Positions 19,995 through 29,107 are shown, counted from the stretch's first letter. The stretch is 64,000 bases of DNA from Polyangiaceae bacterium (GCA_013361525.1 JABFXY010000134.1:1-64000), one strand, 5' to 3'. A program made the numbers and translations. The notes: a model not told the origin generated them from the letters alone.

Positions 19995-21641
19995 ATGCTG
20001 CACTCCGCCCTGCCTCCGGCGGAAGAGATCAGGCTCCTTCCGCTCGCGGACATCGCGCGAGGCGGCATGGGTATCGTGCAGCTTTGCCGCGCAACGGATG
20101 GTCGCCTGAGCGGGCGTGCCCTCGCGGTAAAACGGCTCAATCCGGCTCTCGAAGAGGAGCCGGAGTTCGTGAACATGTTCCTCGACGAGACGTGGATCAC
20201 GGCGACGATCAACAGCCCGCACGTGGTGCGCGTCGAAGCCTGGGGGCGCGACGCGGAGGGCTTGTTCCTCGCGGTCGAGCTCGTCGAGGGCGTCAGCTTG
20301 TCGCGCCTCATCAAGGAGTCGAAGGAGAAGCAAGAGCCCTTCGCCGAGCGGACGGTCGCGCAGATCGCACTGCAGGTCTGCGACGGGCTCATCGCGGCGC
20401 ACGAGCTTCGCGGAGAAAACGGCGCGACGCTCGGCCTGGTCCACCGCGATCTCACGCCGGGCAACGTCCTCGTGAGCTTCGACGGCGTCGTGAAGATCGC
20501 CGACTTCGGGATCGCGAAGGCCGAGGAGCGGCTCACGAGCACGCGCATCGGCATGATGAAGGGCAAGCCCGCGTACATGGCGCCGGAGCAGGCGCGCGGC
20601 GGCGGCATCGATGCGCGGGCGGATCTCTTCGCGCTCGGCGTCGTCATCTTCGAGCTCCTGGCGGGCCGGCGTCCATGGCTCGGCAACAACGACTTGGAGA
20701 CGCTGGTCAACGTCACGACGAAAGAGCCACCCGACCTCGCGGAGTTTCGGAAGACGAGCTCGATCTTCACCGAAATCGTGACGCGTTGTCTGAGGAAGAA
20801 CCCGAACGAGCGGTTCGGCAGCGCGGCCGAGGTCAAGGACTTGCTGGATGCGTGGCGGCGCGAGCGTGGATTCGATCGCGACGACCGCGAGTCGCTCGCG
20901 GCGTTCGTCCGGCGCAACACCCAGATGCAGCAGGCGTGGTTCCGCGAAGCGCTCGGCGGTGAGCTCCAGAGCGGCGGCGTGACGTTCATGGATCTCGAGG
21001 CGCGCATCGACAAAGGGCGACGCCACGGAGAGTCGAGCAGCAAACACCGACCGGTCGGCCAGGGCTCGGCTCCTCAGTCGAGCGGCGCGCCGAGCAGCGG
21101 GCAACACGCATTCGGCCCACCGGTTGCGCGCCCGCTTGCGACGGTGCCGATGCAGGCCTCCGGCTTCCATCCGGATGGTCAAAACGGCTTCATCGCGAAC
21201 CTCGACGACACCGACGACGACGCGAAAACCAAGTTCCTCGACGCGCGGGCGCCGCTTTCGTCGGGCATGATGCAGGCGGCGAACCTCTCGCGACCGGGGC
21301 CTTCCTACGGCGCGCCGGGCTCACACCCGATGTCGCAAACGGGAGGGACGTTCGGATCCACCGTCGCCCTCACCCCGGAAGAAGCTGCCGCGATGAGCTC
21401 GAGGCTCGTGGGCGGCGTACCGTCTTCGAACGGACCGATGGCGTCGGGCTTTCCAGGCTCGGCGCCGCTCGTCTCGGCGACCATCGTCGAGCCGAAGGCC
21501 GCCGGCGTGCCGCGCACGCAGCGCGAGCCGGCGCTCGATGCACGGCGCCGCTCGAATGTCTGGCTGCTCGTCGTCCTCGCCGTTCTGCTAGGCGCATCCG
21601 TCGCGGTCTACTATCTGGTGGTGCGGCCGCGCCTCGGCTGA
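19995..21641 (+). CDS. Membrane-anchored Ser/Thr protein kinase
   Basis: 548 residues. The Hanks-type kinase domain spans about 14-290: a Gly-rich loop (ARGGMG, 21-26), the lysine K46 in LAVKRL, the catalytic HRDLTPGN (150-157), DFG (170-172) and a PAYMAPEQ activation-segment end. About 220 residues of Ser/Pro/Gly-rich linker follow, then one membrane segment (about 522-542) near the C-terminus, so the kinase faces the cytoplasm. No extracytoplasmic sensor follows the membrane segment. It is followed after 18 bp by the FGE-fold gene, probably in one transcript. Confidence 0.9.
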   Translation: MLHSALPPAEEIRLLPLADIARGGMGIVQLCRATDGRLSGRALAVKRLNPALEEEPEFVNMFLDETWITATINSPHVVRVEAWGRDAEGLFLAVELVEGVSLSRLIKESKEKQEPFAERTVAQIALQVCDGLIAAHELRGENGATLGLVHRDLTPGNVLVSFDGVVKIADFGIAKAEERLTSTRIGMMKGKPAYMAPEQARGGGIDARADLFALGVVIFELLAGRRPWLGNNDLETLVNVTTKEPPDLAEFRKTSSIFTEIVTRCLRKNPNERFGSAAEVKDLLDAWRRERGFDRDDRESLAAFVRRNTQMQQAWFREALGGELQSGGVTFMDLEARIDKGRRHGESSSKHRPVGQGSAPQSSGAPSSGQHAFGPPVARPLATVPMQASGFHPDGQNGFIANLDDTDDDAKTKFLDARAPLSSGMMQAANLSRPGPSYGAPGSHPMSQTGGTFGSTVALTPEEAAAMSSRLVGGVPSSNGPMASGFPGSAPLVSATIVEPKAAGVPRTQREPALDARRRSNVWLLVVLAVLLGASVAVYYLVVRPRLG

Positions 21642-21659
21642 GGGCGGTCCGCGTTCACC

Positions 21660-22460
21660 ATGTCCGATCCGCTCGCCGCGCTCATCGCCATTTCGCTCGC
21701 GTTCGCATCCGCGCCCGACCCCGGTGCCGATCTCGATCCGGGGCCCAGCGCCGAGTGTCCGAACGACATGCGCCTGGTCACCGGCAAACACATCGACGAG
21801 GTCCAACACCTCTGCATCGATCCACGGCAGGACGTGAAGGACGTGAAGTGCTTCGCGTATTGGGAAGGCCTGACTGCGCTCGAGGGCCCCGAGACGGACA
21901 TCGGCGTGTGCATGGACCAGTACGAAGCGCCGAACAAGAAGGGCGCGAAGCCCTTCGTGATGAAGTCGTACAAGAACGCGAAGAAGTGGTGCTCGGAGCG
22001 GCACAAGCGCCCGTGCACGGAACAGGAGTGGGAGACCGCGTGTGAAGGGCCGAAGCACCTGCCCTACGCGTACGGCTGGGCGGTCGACAAGAAGGTCTGC
22101 AACAGCGACAAACAGTGGCTCGCACCGGACTGGAACAAGTTCGGAAAAGTCGACGAAGAGTCGGAGAAAGAGTCGCAGCGTCTCTGGCAGGGCGCGCCGA
22201 GCGGTCGTTACACAAGTTGCGTTTCGTTGTTCGGCATCTACGACATGAACGGCAACGTGGAGGAGTGGGTGACGACGAGAAAGACGCGGAAGTGGCCTGG
22301 TGCGCTGATGGGCGGCTTCTGGGCAAAGCCTTGGACGGGCTGCCGTGGAACCAACGACGCGCACGAGCCGGGCTTCGTCTTCTACGAGACGGGCTTTCGC
22401 TGCTGCGCGGATCCCGGCACGCTCGATGCCGACGGTAAGCCGCGAAAGAAGGGATCTTGA
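21660..22460 (+). CDS. Formylglycine-generating-enzyme (SUMF1)-fold protein
   Basis: 266 residues. A short hydrophobic N-terminus suggests export. The FGE-sulfatase/SUMF1 fold is indicated by CMDQYEAPN, AKKWCSERHKRPCTEQEWETAC, the FGIYDMNGNVEEWV core, the GGFW strand and a final GFRCC. Most bacterial members are not sulfatase activators; many sit beside Ser/Thr kinases, as here. No sulfatase gene is nearby. The stop codon overlaps the fmt start by one base. Confidence 0.8.
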   Translation: MSDPLAALIAISLAFASAPDPGADLDPGPSAECPNDMRLVTGKHIDEVQHLCIDPRQDVKDVKCFAYWEGLTALEGPETDIGVCMDQYEAPNKKGAKPFVMKSYKNAKKWCSERHKRPCTEQEWETACEGPKHLPYAYGWAVDKKVCNSDKQWLAPDWNKFGKVDEESEKESQRLWQGAPSGRYTSCVSLFGIYDMNGNVEEWVTTRKTRKWPGALMGGFWAKPWTGCRGTNDAHEPGFVFYETGFRCCADPGTLDADGKPRKKGS

Positions 22461-23413
22461 TGCGCGCGCTGTTCTTCGGGACGCCCGAAATCGCGGTTCC
22501 TGCGCTCGAGGCGCTGCACTCGATCGCGACGGTTTCTCTCGTTGTCTGCCAACCGGATCGGCCGGCAGGGCGCGGTCTCGAGCCCAGAGCCCCAGCGGTG
22601 AAGGTGAAGGCGCTCGAGCTCGGTCTGCGCGTTGAACAGCCGACGAAGATCAAGACGCCGGACTTCGCCGAGCTCGTGCGCTCTCAAGAAGCGGACGTCG
22701 CGCTCGTCATCGCGTACGGCCGAATCTTGCCGAAGGCGATCCTCGAAGCCCCACGTCGAGGATGTATGAACCTACACGCGTCGATCCTCCCGAAGTACCG
22801 AGGCGCCGCGCCGATCACCTGGGCGGTCGTCGACGGCGAGACCAGGACGGGCATCTCGCTCATGCAGATGGACGAGGGCATGGACACAGGGCCTGTCTAT
22901 CGAATCCTCGACGTGCCGATCGGGCGCGACATGACGTCGGGTCAGCTCGCCGTCGAGCTCGCGGCATGCGCCGCGACGATGGTCCGCGAGGTTCTTCCGA
23001 TGGCCGTCGCGGGCGACATCGAGGCTGCCCGACAGGACGAAACCGGCGCGACGCACGCGCGCATGCTCGACAAAGAAGACGGTCGCATCGACTTTTCGAA
23101 GCCTGCGAAGCGCGTCCACGATCACGTGCGCGGGATGACGCCGTGGCCCGGTGCATTCACGACGATCACGCCGAACGGCCTGCCGAAGACGCTGAAGATC
23201 CTCGCGACGCGCACCCTCTCGGGAGACGCGGGCGCACCGCCCGGCACGGTCGTCGTCGCACATCGAGGGCGCGTCGAGATCGCCTGCGGCGAAGGGCGGA
23301 TCGAGCTGATTGTCGCGCAGCTCGAAGGGAAAAAGGCGCTGCCCGCACCGGAGCTCGTCGGCGGTCGCACGATCCTCCAGGGAATGGTGCTCGGCGCGGG
23401 AGCACCCGCGTGA
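22460..23413 (+). CDS. fmt: Methionyl-tRNA formyltransferase
   Basis: 317 residues from the ATG at 22460. It transfers a formyl group from 10-formyltetrahydrofolate to initiator Met-tRNA. The N-terminal catalytic domain starts MRALFFGTPEIAVPAL, has the folate-site motif NLHASILPKYRGAAPI and the MDTGPV segment; the C-terminal OB-like domain starts near RIDFSKPAKRVHDHVRGMTPWPGAFT. Length is normal. It overlaps the upstream gene by one base (TGATG) and the downstream gene by four. def, its usual partner, is absent here. Confidence 0.96.
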   Translation: MRALFFGTPEIAVPALEALHSIATVSLVVCQPDRPAGRGLEPRAPAVKVKALELGLRVEQPTKIKTPDFAELVRSQEADVALVIAYGRILPKAILEAPRRGCMNLHASILPKYRGAAPITWAVVDGETRTGISLMQMDEGMDTGPVYRILDVPIGRDMTSGQLAVELAACAATMVREVLPMAVAGDIEAARQDETGATHARMLDKEDGRIDFSKPAKRVHDHVRGMTPWPGAFTTITPNGLPKTLKILATRTLSGDAGAPPGTVVVAHRGRVEIACGEGRIELIVAQLEGKKALPAPELVGGRTILQGMVLGAGAPA

Positions 23414-23964
23414 ACACCGAGCGGCGCGAGGTTCTCGATCGGTTCCTCGACGAGATGCGCGCCGAGTTTCCGCGGTTTCGCATCATCAAGAAAGAGGAGA
23501 GCCCCTTCTCGAAGGCGATCGACGTCGCGCTCCGCATCGTGACGTTCAACGGTCAACGCGAGTTCATGACGCGTTACTACACGGTGATCGGCGACACGTT
23601 GTACGTGCCGCAGGGCTTCGACAACTTCGACCCGGTCGACGTCGTCATCACCCTCCGGCACGAGCGGATCCACCTGCGCCAGCGGCGCCGCTACACGTTC
23701 CTCGGGATGAGCATCATCTACTTGCTCCTCCCCTTCCCGCTCGGCCTCGCCTACGGCCGCGCCCGCATCGAGTGGGAGGCGTACACCGAAACGCTGCGCG
23801 CCGTTCGCGAGCTCAAAGGCGAACAGGCGATGCGCTCCCAAGCCCTGCGACAGCGCATCATCAGCCAGTTCACGAGCGCCGCTTACGGCTGGATGTGGCC
23901 GTTTCGCAGCACCATCGAGCGCTGGTACGACGAAGCGCTAAAAGAGATCGAACGGCAGCGCTAA
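23410..23964 (+). CDS. Small HExxH membrane protein, putative metallopeptidase
   Basis: 184 residues from a GTG that overlaps the fmt stop by 4 bp, so translation is coupled. It contains HERIH (84-88), a fit to the HExxH zinc site, then a hydrophobic stretch (about 97-117) and RIEWEAYTE (119-127), whose Glu could be the third zinc ligand as in gluzincin-like sites. Enzyme activity is not established. The family is not one I can name. Expression with fmt hints at a housekeeping role. Confidence 0.6.
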   Translation: MNTERREVLDRFLDEMRAEFPRFRIIKKEESPFSKAIDVALRIVTFNGQREFMTRYYTVIGDTLYVPQGFDNFDPVDVVITLRHERIHLRQRRRYTFLGMSIIYLLLPFPLGLAYGRARIEWEAYTETLRAVRELKGEQAMRSQALRQRIISQFTSAAYGWMWPFRSTIERWYDEALKEIERQR

Positions 23965-23974
23965 CGCCGCTGCA

Positions 23975-24247
23975 CGCAACGGGCCCCATCGCCAAAGGCG
24001 ATGGGCGGGCAAGCGCCGTAAGGCGCGCCGCCCGTAGACAGGTGGGGGGGGCCCCGCAGCGCGAAGCGCTGTGGAGGGGGAGGGTCGCAGACCCTCCCAA
24101 AAGAAACGCTCTGCGGGGTCATCCCAAGCAGCCGCGACGCAAGGCCCGCCAGGCCGGCGGCAGCCCGACACGATGCGACGAGCGAAGCGAGCTCGCGAGG
24201 AGTCGCTCACGCACGATGCGACGAGCGAAGCGAGCTCGCGAGGAGAG
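23975..24247 (-). repeat. 270-bp hairpin-rich dispersed repeat, copy B
   Basis: Inverted copy of 6811-7080. Its 34-bp paired units lie at 24169-24202 and 24212-24245. The hairpin half is almost unchanged between copies, while the part between the hairpins and the 34-bp units has diverged. It fills the gap between the ends of the HExxH gene and the truncated ALDH gene (23965-24254); no gene is present in the gap. Confidence 0.85.
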
Positions 24248-24254
24248 TCGCCCC

Positions 24255-25307
24255 TCAAGCCCCCGACGGGTGCCAGATCGTCTTCATCTCGACGAACCGC
24301 TCGATCCACAGCGGCGTCGTGCACGCCTCGTGATCGAACCACGCGTCGCGCTTCAGATCCCGCGAGCGCACGCGCTTGACGGAGTCGGCTGCGCTGTCCG
24401 TGAGCTCCTTCAACAAAGCGCCGCTCGTGCCGTGGAGATCGAGCGCCTGCACGTCCATGTGTTTGGCGAGCGGCGGGAGGATCTCCTTGTGATGGCCGGT
24501 GAGGATGTTCACGACGCCGCCGGGTAGATCGCTCGTGGCGAGCGCCTCGGCGAAGGTGACGGCGGTTCGCGGATCTTCTTCGCTGGCGACGACGATGCAG
24601 ACGTTGCCACCGACGATGACGGGAAGGATCGAACCCACGAGACCGAGGAGCGCGGGGCGCGCAGGCGCCGCGATGACCACGAGGCCGACGGGCTCGGGAA
24701 TGGTGAAGTCGAAGTGCGGCCCGGCGACCGGGTTCAGGCTCGCGAACAGGCTGTGGTACTTGTCCGACCAACCGGCGTAGGAGAGCGTGCGATCGACGCT
24801 CGCGCCGACCTCCGCGCGCGCATCCGCGGCCGAAAGACCGCTGCGAACGAGGGAGCGTTCCAGCTCTTCGGAGCGTGCGTCGAGCATCTCCGCGAGGCGG
24901 TAGAGGATCTGCCCGCGGTTGTTGGCCGCGCGACGCGACCAGCCGGAGAGCGCGGCGTGAGCGGCGACCACGGCGTCACGCGCATCTTTGCGCGAGCCAC
25001 GAGGGACGTTCTCCATCGTTCCGTTTTCTCCGGGGGCCATCGTCTCCGCCACCTGCAGGTATCGACCCGACTCCGAGCGGACGAACGCGCCGCCCACGTA
25101 CATCTTGTAGGCCTTGCGAACGTTGAGCCGTCCGGGTTCCCAGGGGGCTGCGCCCCCCGCCCCGACGCGAGCAAGTCGCGATCGGGACCCCGTCGCGCCG
25201 GAGGCGCGCCCAGCAAATCCAGGCGTCTTCGCTTCGCGCTGCGCGTGGGGCCCCAGCCCCACTTGCGATTCCGTGCTTCGACCGCTTGTGGATTTGGAGC
25301 GAGCCAT
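24255..25307 (-). CDS. Truncated aldehyde dehydrogenase-like protein
   Basis: 350 residues from the ATG at 25307. It has the ALDH N-terminal and NAD-binding part (YVGGAFVRSESGRYLQV, GWSRRAANNRGQILYRLAEML, EPVGLVVIAAPARPALL, GGVVNILTGHH). It then ends without the catalytic domain: no NQGQxC cysteine and no ELGGK glutamate. It is therefore unlikely to be an active ALDH alone. It overlaps the complete ALDH gene by one base. This resembles the degenerate second domain of ALDH16 (inference). Residues about 14-58 are low-complexity and look like an inserted repeat. Confidence 0.75.
   Translation of the reverse strand: MARSKSTSGRSTESQVGLGPHAQREAKTPGFAGRASGATGSRSRLARVGAGGAAPWEPGRLNVRKAYKMYVGGAFVRSESGRYLQVAETMAPGENGTMENVPRGSRKDARDAVVAAHAALSGWSRRAANNRGQILYRLAEMLDARSEELERSLVRSGLSAADARAEVGASVDRTLSYAGWSDKYHSLFASLNPVAGPHFDFTIPEPVGLVVIAAPARPALLGLVGSILPVIVGGNVCIVVASEEDPRTAVTFAEALATSDLPGGVVNILTGHHKEILPPLAKHMDVQALDLHGTSGALLKELTDSAADSVKRVRSRDLKRDAWFDHEACTTPLWIERFVEMKTIWHPSGA
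25134..25268 (-). repeat. Palindrome-rich block inside the truncated ALDH gene
   Basis: Four hairpins are packed here: GGGGGC-TGC-GCCCCC (25143-25157), a CGCGA/TCGCG stem, CGCGCC-GGA-GGCGCG (25194-25208), and GTGGGGC-CCCA-GCCCCAC (25245-25262). The encoded residues (Gly/Ala/Arg/Ser) do not resemble any ALDH segment. It seems to be an in-frame insertion of a repeat like those found between genes in this window. Confidence 0.6.
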
Positions 25308-26935
25308 CACTCGACCTCCAGATACGCGAGCAGACCTTGGCGGCCGCCCTCGCGGCCGAAGCCGCTCTCTTTGTAGCCACCGAACGGCGAGCTCGGATCG
25401 AACTTGTTGTAGGTGTTCGCCCAAACGACACCTGCACGGAGCTTCTGCGCGACGTCGAAGATCTTCGCGCCCTTGTCCGTCCAGACGCCGGCCGACAGGC
25501 CGTACATCGTGTTGTTCGCCTTCTCGATCGCCTCGTCGGGCGTACGGAACGTGAGCACGCTGAGCACCGGGCCGAAGATCTCTTCGCGCGCGATGCGGTG
25601 CGATTGCGACACGTGCGTGAAGAACGTCGGCGCGAACCAGTAGCCGCGCTTCGGAAGCTCACACGGCGTGCTGAAGCGCTCGGCGCCCTCGCGCTCGCCC
25701 GACTCGACGAGCTCGCGGATCTTGTCGAGCTGCATCTTCGAGTTGATGGCGCCGACGTCGGTGTTCTTGTCGAGGGGATCACCGACCCGCAGGCTCATCA
25801 TGCGGTCGCGCAGCTTGCGAATGACCGTCTCCGCGACGCCCTCTTGAACGAGGAGGCGCGAGCCCGCGCAACAGACGTGGCCCTGATTGAAGTAGATGCC
25901 GCCGACGATGCCCTCGACCGCCTGATCGAGCGGCGCGTCGTCGAACACGATGTTCGCGGCTTTGCCGCCGAGCTCCAGGGTGAGCTTCTTCTTCGTGCCG
26001 GCGAGCGCCTTTTGAATGCGCTTTCCAACGAGCGTGGAGCCGGTGAACGCGACCTTGTCGACGTCCGGATGCGAAACGATCGCGGAGCCCGTCTTGCCGG
26101 CGCCGGTGACGATGTTCACGACGCCGGGCGGAAGGTCGGCTTCTTCGATGATCTTCGCGAGGAGGAGCGCCGTGAGCGGCGTCGTCTCCGCGGGCTTGAG
26201 CACACAGGTGTTGCCGCAGGCGAGCGCGGGCGCGAGCTTCCACGCGGCCATGAGCAGCGGGAAGTTCCACGGGATGACCTGACCCGCGACGCCGAGAGGA
26301 CGCGCGTTGGCGCCCGGGAAGGCGTACCGCAGCTTGTCGGCCCAGCCGGCGTAGTAGAAGAAGTGGTTTGCCGCGAGCGGGACGTCGACGTCGCGCGACT
26401 CTTTGATGGGCTTACCGCCGTCCATCGACTCGACGATCGCGAACTCACGCGCCTTCTCCTGGAGAGCGCGCGCGATGCGATAGATGTACTTGCCCCGATC
26501 GATGGGGCGCATCTTGCTCCAGTACTTCTCGTAGGCGTGACGAGCGGCCTGGACCGCGCGGTCGACGTCGCGTTCGTCCGCCTCGGCGATCTCGGCGAGC
26601 TTCTGCTCCGTCGAAGGGCTCGTGGTGTCGAAGTACTTGCCCGAGAGCGGCTTCACCCAGGAGCCGCCGATGAAGAGCTCGTAGCGGGGCTCGATGCGAA
26701 CGTGATCCGTCGCCTCCGGCGAAGGGGCGTACGTCCAAGCTGCGCCGAAATCGAGGGCGGCCTCGGTGCCGCGCCGGGCGCCGCTCGCACGGGTGTGCTG
26801 AACCGCGGATTGCGGACCGGAATCCCCGACGCGAACGATCGCGGTTTCTTGGACGGCGGCCCGAGGTGGGCGAGTGAGCGTGCGCCGTTGCCGCTTGGCG
26901 GCGGGGGCGGTTTCGAGCGGAGCCTTCGATGCCAT
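25307..26935 (-). CDS. Aldehyde dehydrogenase, complete
   Basis: 542 residues from the ATG at 26935. It oxidises aldehydes with NAD(P)+. About 80 unconserved residues precede the ALDH domain (FIGGSWVKPLSG). Key sites are present: the IPWNFPLLM cofactor segment, VAFTGSTLVGK, the general-base glutamate in LELGGK, the catalytic cysteine in NQGHVCCAGSR, the EEIFGPV motif and a C-terminal PFGGYKESGFGREGG. The substrate cannot be told. The following gene overlaps it by one base and encodes a second, incomplete ALDH, so the two products probably act together. Confidence 0.92.
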   Translation of the reverse strand: MASKAPLETAPAAKRQRRTLTRPPRAAVQETAIVRVGDSGPQSAVQHTRASGARRGTEAALDFGAAWTYAPSPEATDHVRIEPRYELFIGGSWVKPLSGKYFDTTSPSTEQKLAEIAEADERDVDRAVQAARHAYEKYWSKMRPIDRGKYIYRIARALQEKAREFAIVESMDGGKPIKESRDVDVPLAANHFFYYAGWADKLRYAFPGANARPLGVAGQVIPWNFPLLMAAWKLAPALACGNTCVLKPAETTPLTALLLAKIIEEADLPPGVVNIVTGAGKTGSAIVSHPDVDKVAFTGSTLVGKRIQKALAGTKKKLTLELGGKAANIVFDDAPLDQAVEGIVGGIYFNQGHVCCAGSRLLVQEGVAETVIRKLRDRMMSLRVGDPLDKNTDVGAINSKMQLDKIRELVESGEREGAERFSTPCELPKRGYWFAPTFFTHVSQSHRIAREEIFGPVLSVLTFRTPDEAIEKANNTMYGLSAGVWTDKGAKIFDVAQKLRAGVVWANTYNKFDPSSPFGGYKESGFGREGGRQGLLAYLEVE

Positions 26936-27096
26936 GAGGGGCCCCACAATACGCGAGAGCCTCGCAAAACACAGCGGTTTTCAGGGTCGAACGACCTCCG
27001 CGCCGCGCGCCGGCGGCGCCCTTGGCCGGGTTTGCGCCGACCACGTAGAGGCGCCGCGCTGTAAGGACCCTCGAGCGCGCCCGTTGGAGAAGCATC

Positions 27097-27726
27097 ATGG
27101 GTCGCTCGTTCCTCCGGATCGCCTTCGTCGCTTTGGGGCTCTTCTCGTTCGCGGGGTGCGCCTCGTACGTCCCGTTCACCCAGGAGCTGCGTAGCCAGCA
27201 CAAGCTCGAGTCGGGCGATCTGAAGAACTTGCAGTTCTACAACTCCCACGAGATCCGCCTGCGCCGCGAGGTCGAGAGAGGCGGCGGGCAGGTGACGCCC
27301 GGGCACAAGCTCCTCGTCATCGCCGGCAAGCAGATCGAAGAGGTCGTCATCGAAGAGCACACGCCGGGCGTGATCGTCGGCGTGTCCGAGACGGCCCTGA
27401 AGGTCAGCTTCGAAGAAGGCTCGTTCATGGAATTTTCTCTTCGGGGGCCGGAGCCGCTGTCCGAGCCGGTGGTCCAGCGCGGACGCTTCGCCGAGCCGCC
27501 GAATCCGTTCCCCGGCAACGACGGCGCGCGTCCCGCGCCGGCGCAGCCGCGCTTGATCGGATCGGGCAATTTCTGGCTGCTGCCGGACGGAGGAAGCACC
27601 GTGCTTTTCCAAGGGCAATCGTGGGAGCTCGTCGGCGCTTCGACCCAATCGCACCTGGTCATCAGCACCGAGTCGCTCGAAGAGGTCGACGAAGAAGAGA
27701 CGGTGCTGCGCGGTCGAAAGCTGTGA
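27097..27726 (+). CDS. Hypothetical lipoprotein
   Basis: 209 residues with a lipoprotein signal ending in FAGC. The mature part has two blocks: one around RLRREVERGGGQVTPGHKLLVIAGKQIEEVVIEEHTPG..., and a C-terminal one with GNFWLLPDGGSTVLFQGQSWELV, separated by a Pro-rich linker. No family is recognised. The gene is divergent from the ALDH pair and lies 90 bp before the DAC-fold gene. Confidence 0.7.
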   Translation: MGRSFLRIAFVALGLFSFAGCASYVPFTQELRSQHKLESGDLKNLQFYNSHEIRLRREVERGGGQVTPGHKLLVIAGKQIEEVVIEEHTPGVIVGVSETALKVSFEEGSFMEFSLRGPEPLSEPVVQRGRFAEPPNPFPGNDGARPAPAQPRLIGSGNFWLLPDGGSTVLFQGQSWELVGASTQSHLVISTESLEEVDEEETVLRGRKL

Positions 27727-27816
27727 GTTTCAGCGCCGATCGCCGCAAAAAAGAGCGCTCGTTCGTCTTCGCGATCATCGAAGGGCACGGGCGTTGAATG
27801 TGACGCCATTTGGTCC

Positions 27817-29097
27817 ATGGAGGCGGCTTTCGACACGGAGAGCTCGGGAGTGGCGAGCGCCAACTCGCCTCAGCCGTGTCTATTTCCGCCCGCACTCGCT
27901 CCGCTGATTCGCGAGCGCCTTCCGGACCATCCTGCGCTCGTGCGGGTGTCCGACGACACGCTCGCGGAGCTTCTCACGACCGTCTTCTTCGCCGGTCTGA
28001 CCGACGAGGAGGGTGAGCGATTCCCGATCCGCGTCGCGTTCGTCGGGACGAACTTCGAGGACGTGATCCTGCCCGCCGGGGATCTGCCTTCCTCGGGTCC
28101 GATGCTCATCTATCGCTGGAGCGCCCTCGGCTTTACCGCTCCACGACCTTTCGCCCTCGAGGAGCTCGTGAAGCTCGCGGTCGTGTCGCGCAGCGAGCGT
28201 GTCTACACGAAGGTCGGCTTGCGTCGCGGACGCCTCGAAATCCTGGGGCTTACCCGCGAGGGCAACAACGGCGAGGGCGACCCATACCTAAAGGTCCTCG
28301 CGCCGCGGACCGGCGACATGTCGATCCGATGCGGGCGCGAGCACCTGATCGACTACGAGCGTGGCGCCGTCGTGAACACCGGCGACAACGTCGTGTTCAA
28401 GCGCGGCGCCGTGCGACGCACGTTCGAGGAGGCGGCGACTGCGCTCGGCTTGCACGGCCGGGGCGTCGATGCGTACGTCGACGCCGTGCGTGCGCTGGTA
28501 CGTGAGATGACGGAGCACAGCCGCGGCGGCATTCTCGTCATCGGCAACGAGAACGGACCATCCGTCCCCGAGTGGGGCTCTTACTCGACGCGCTACGACA
28601 CGCCGATCGCGGAGCTGCTCAAGCACTTGAACGGCGGACCATCGGGCGACAAGCCGCTGCATCCCGGCTCATGGCCCACGCACGATCTCCGCAAGATGCT
28701 ACGCACCGCCTTCGAGGTGGAGACCGAACGGTGCATCGTCGACTACGGCGCCTGTACCGCGATGGATGGCGCCACGATCCTCGACAGAAACCTGCGCCTG
28801 CGCGCCTTCGGAGTCGTCTTGCCGGTCGCGCACGACATCGTCGTTTGGGAGACGGACGACGCAGAGGGAACGCCCGCTCGACCGTTCGATCTGACGACCC
28901 GCGGCGCGCGCCACCAAGCCGCGGCGACCTACGCGGGTCAGCTTCCCGGCAGCGTCGTCTTCGTCGCGTCGAAGGATGGACCGGTGAGCTGCATGTTCCG
29001 GAAGCCGGGCGCACACGACGTCGTCTTGTGGCGATTTGGTCTCGCGACCGCGCTCCGCACACGCAACAAGCCTGGTACATCGCATGCAAGGCGTTGA
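27817..29097 (+). CDS. DAC (DisA-N) fold protein, possible c-di-AMP sensor or cyclase
   Basis: 426 residues. The C-terminal part (about 210-410) looks like a diadenylate cyclase (DAC/DisA-N) domain: HSRGGILVIGNE, then MDGATILDRNLRLRAFGVVL with the DGA motif (317-319), and RGARHQAAATYAG where RHR has become RHQ (365-367), followed by GSVVFVASKDGPV. The first 200 residues match no domain I recognise. DGA is kept but the second motif is altered, so it may bind a nucleotide rather than make c-di-AMP. Related DAC-like sensors of the DACNV group have a similar layout. A response regulator starts within or just after its end. Confidence 0.7.
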   Translation: MEAAFDTESSGVASANSPQPCLFPPALAPLIRERLPDHPALVRVSDDTLAELLTTVFFAGLTDEEGERFPIRVAFVGTNFEDVILPAGDLPSSGPMLIYRWSALGFTAPRPFALEELVKLAVVSRSERVYTKVGLRRGRLEILGLTREGNNGEGDPYLKVLAPRTGDMSIRCGREHLIDYERGAVVNTGDNVVFKRGAVRRTFEEAATALGLHGRGVDAYVDAVRALVREMTEHSRGGILVIGNENGPSVPEWGSYSTRYDTPIAELLKHLNGGPSGDKPLHPGSWPTHDLRKMLRTAFEVETERCIVDYGACTAMDGATILDRNLRLRAFGVVLPVAHDIVVWETDDAEGTPARPFDLTTRGARHQAAATYAGQLPGSVVFVASKDGPVSCMFRKPGAHDVVLWRFGLATALRTRNKPGTSHARR

Positions 29098-29107
29098 CGG
29101 AGGACCC

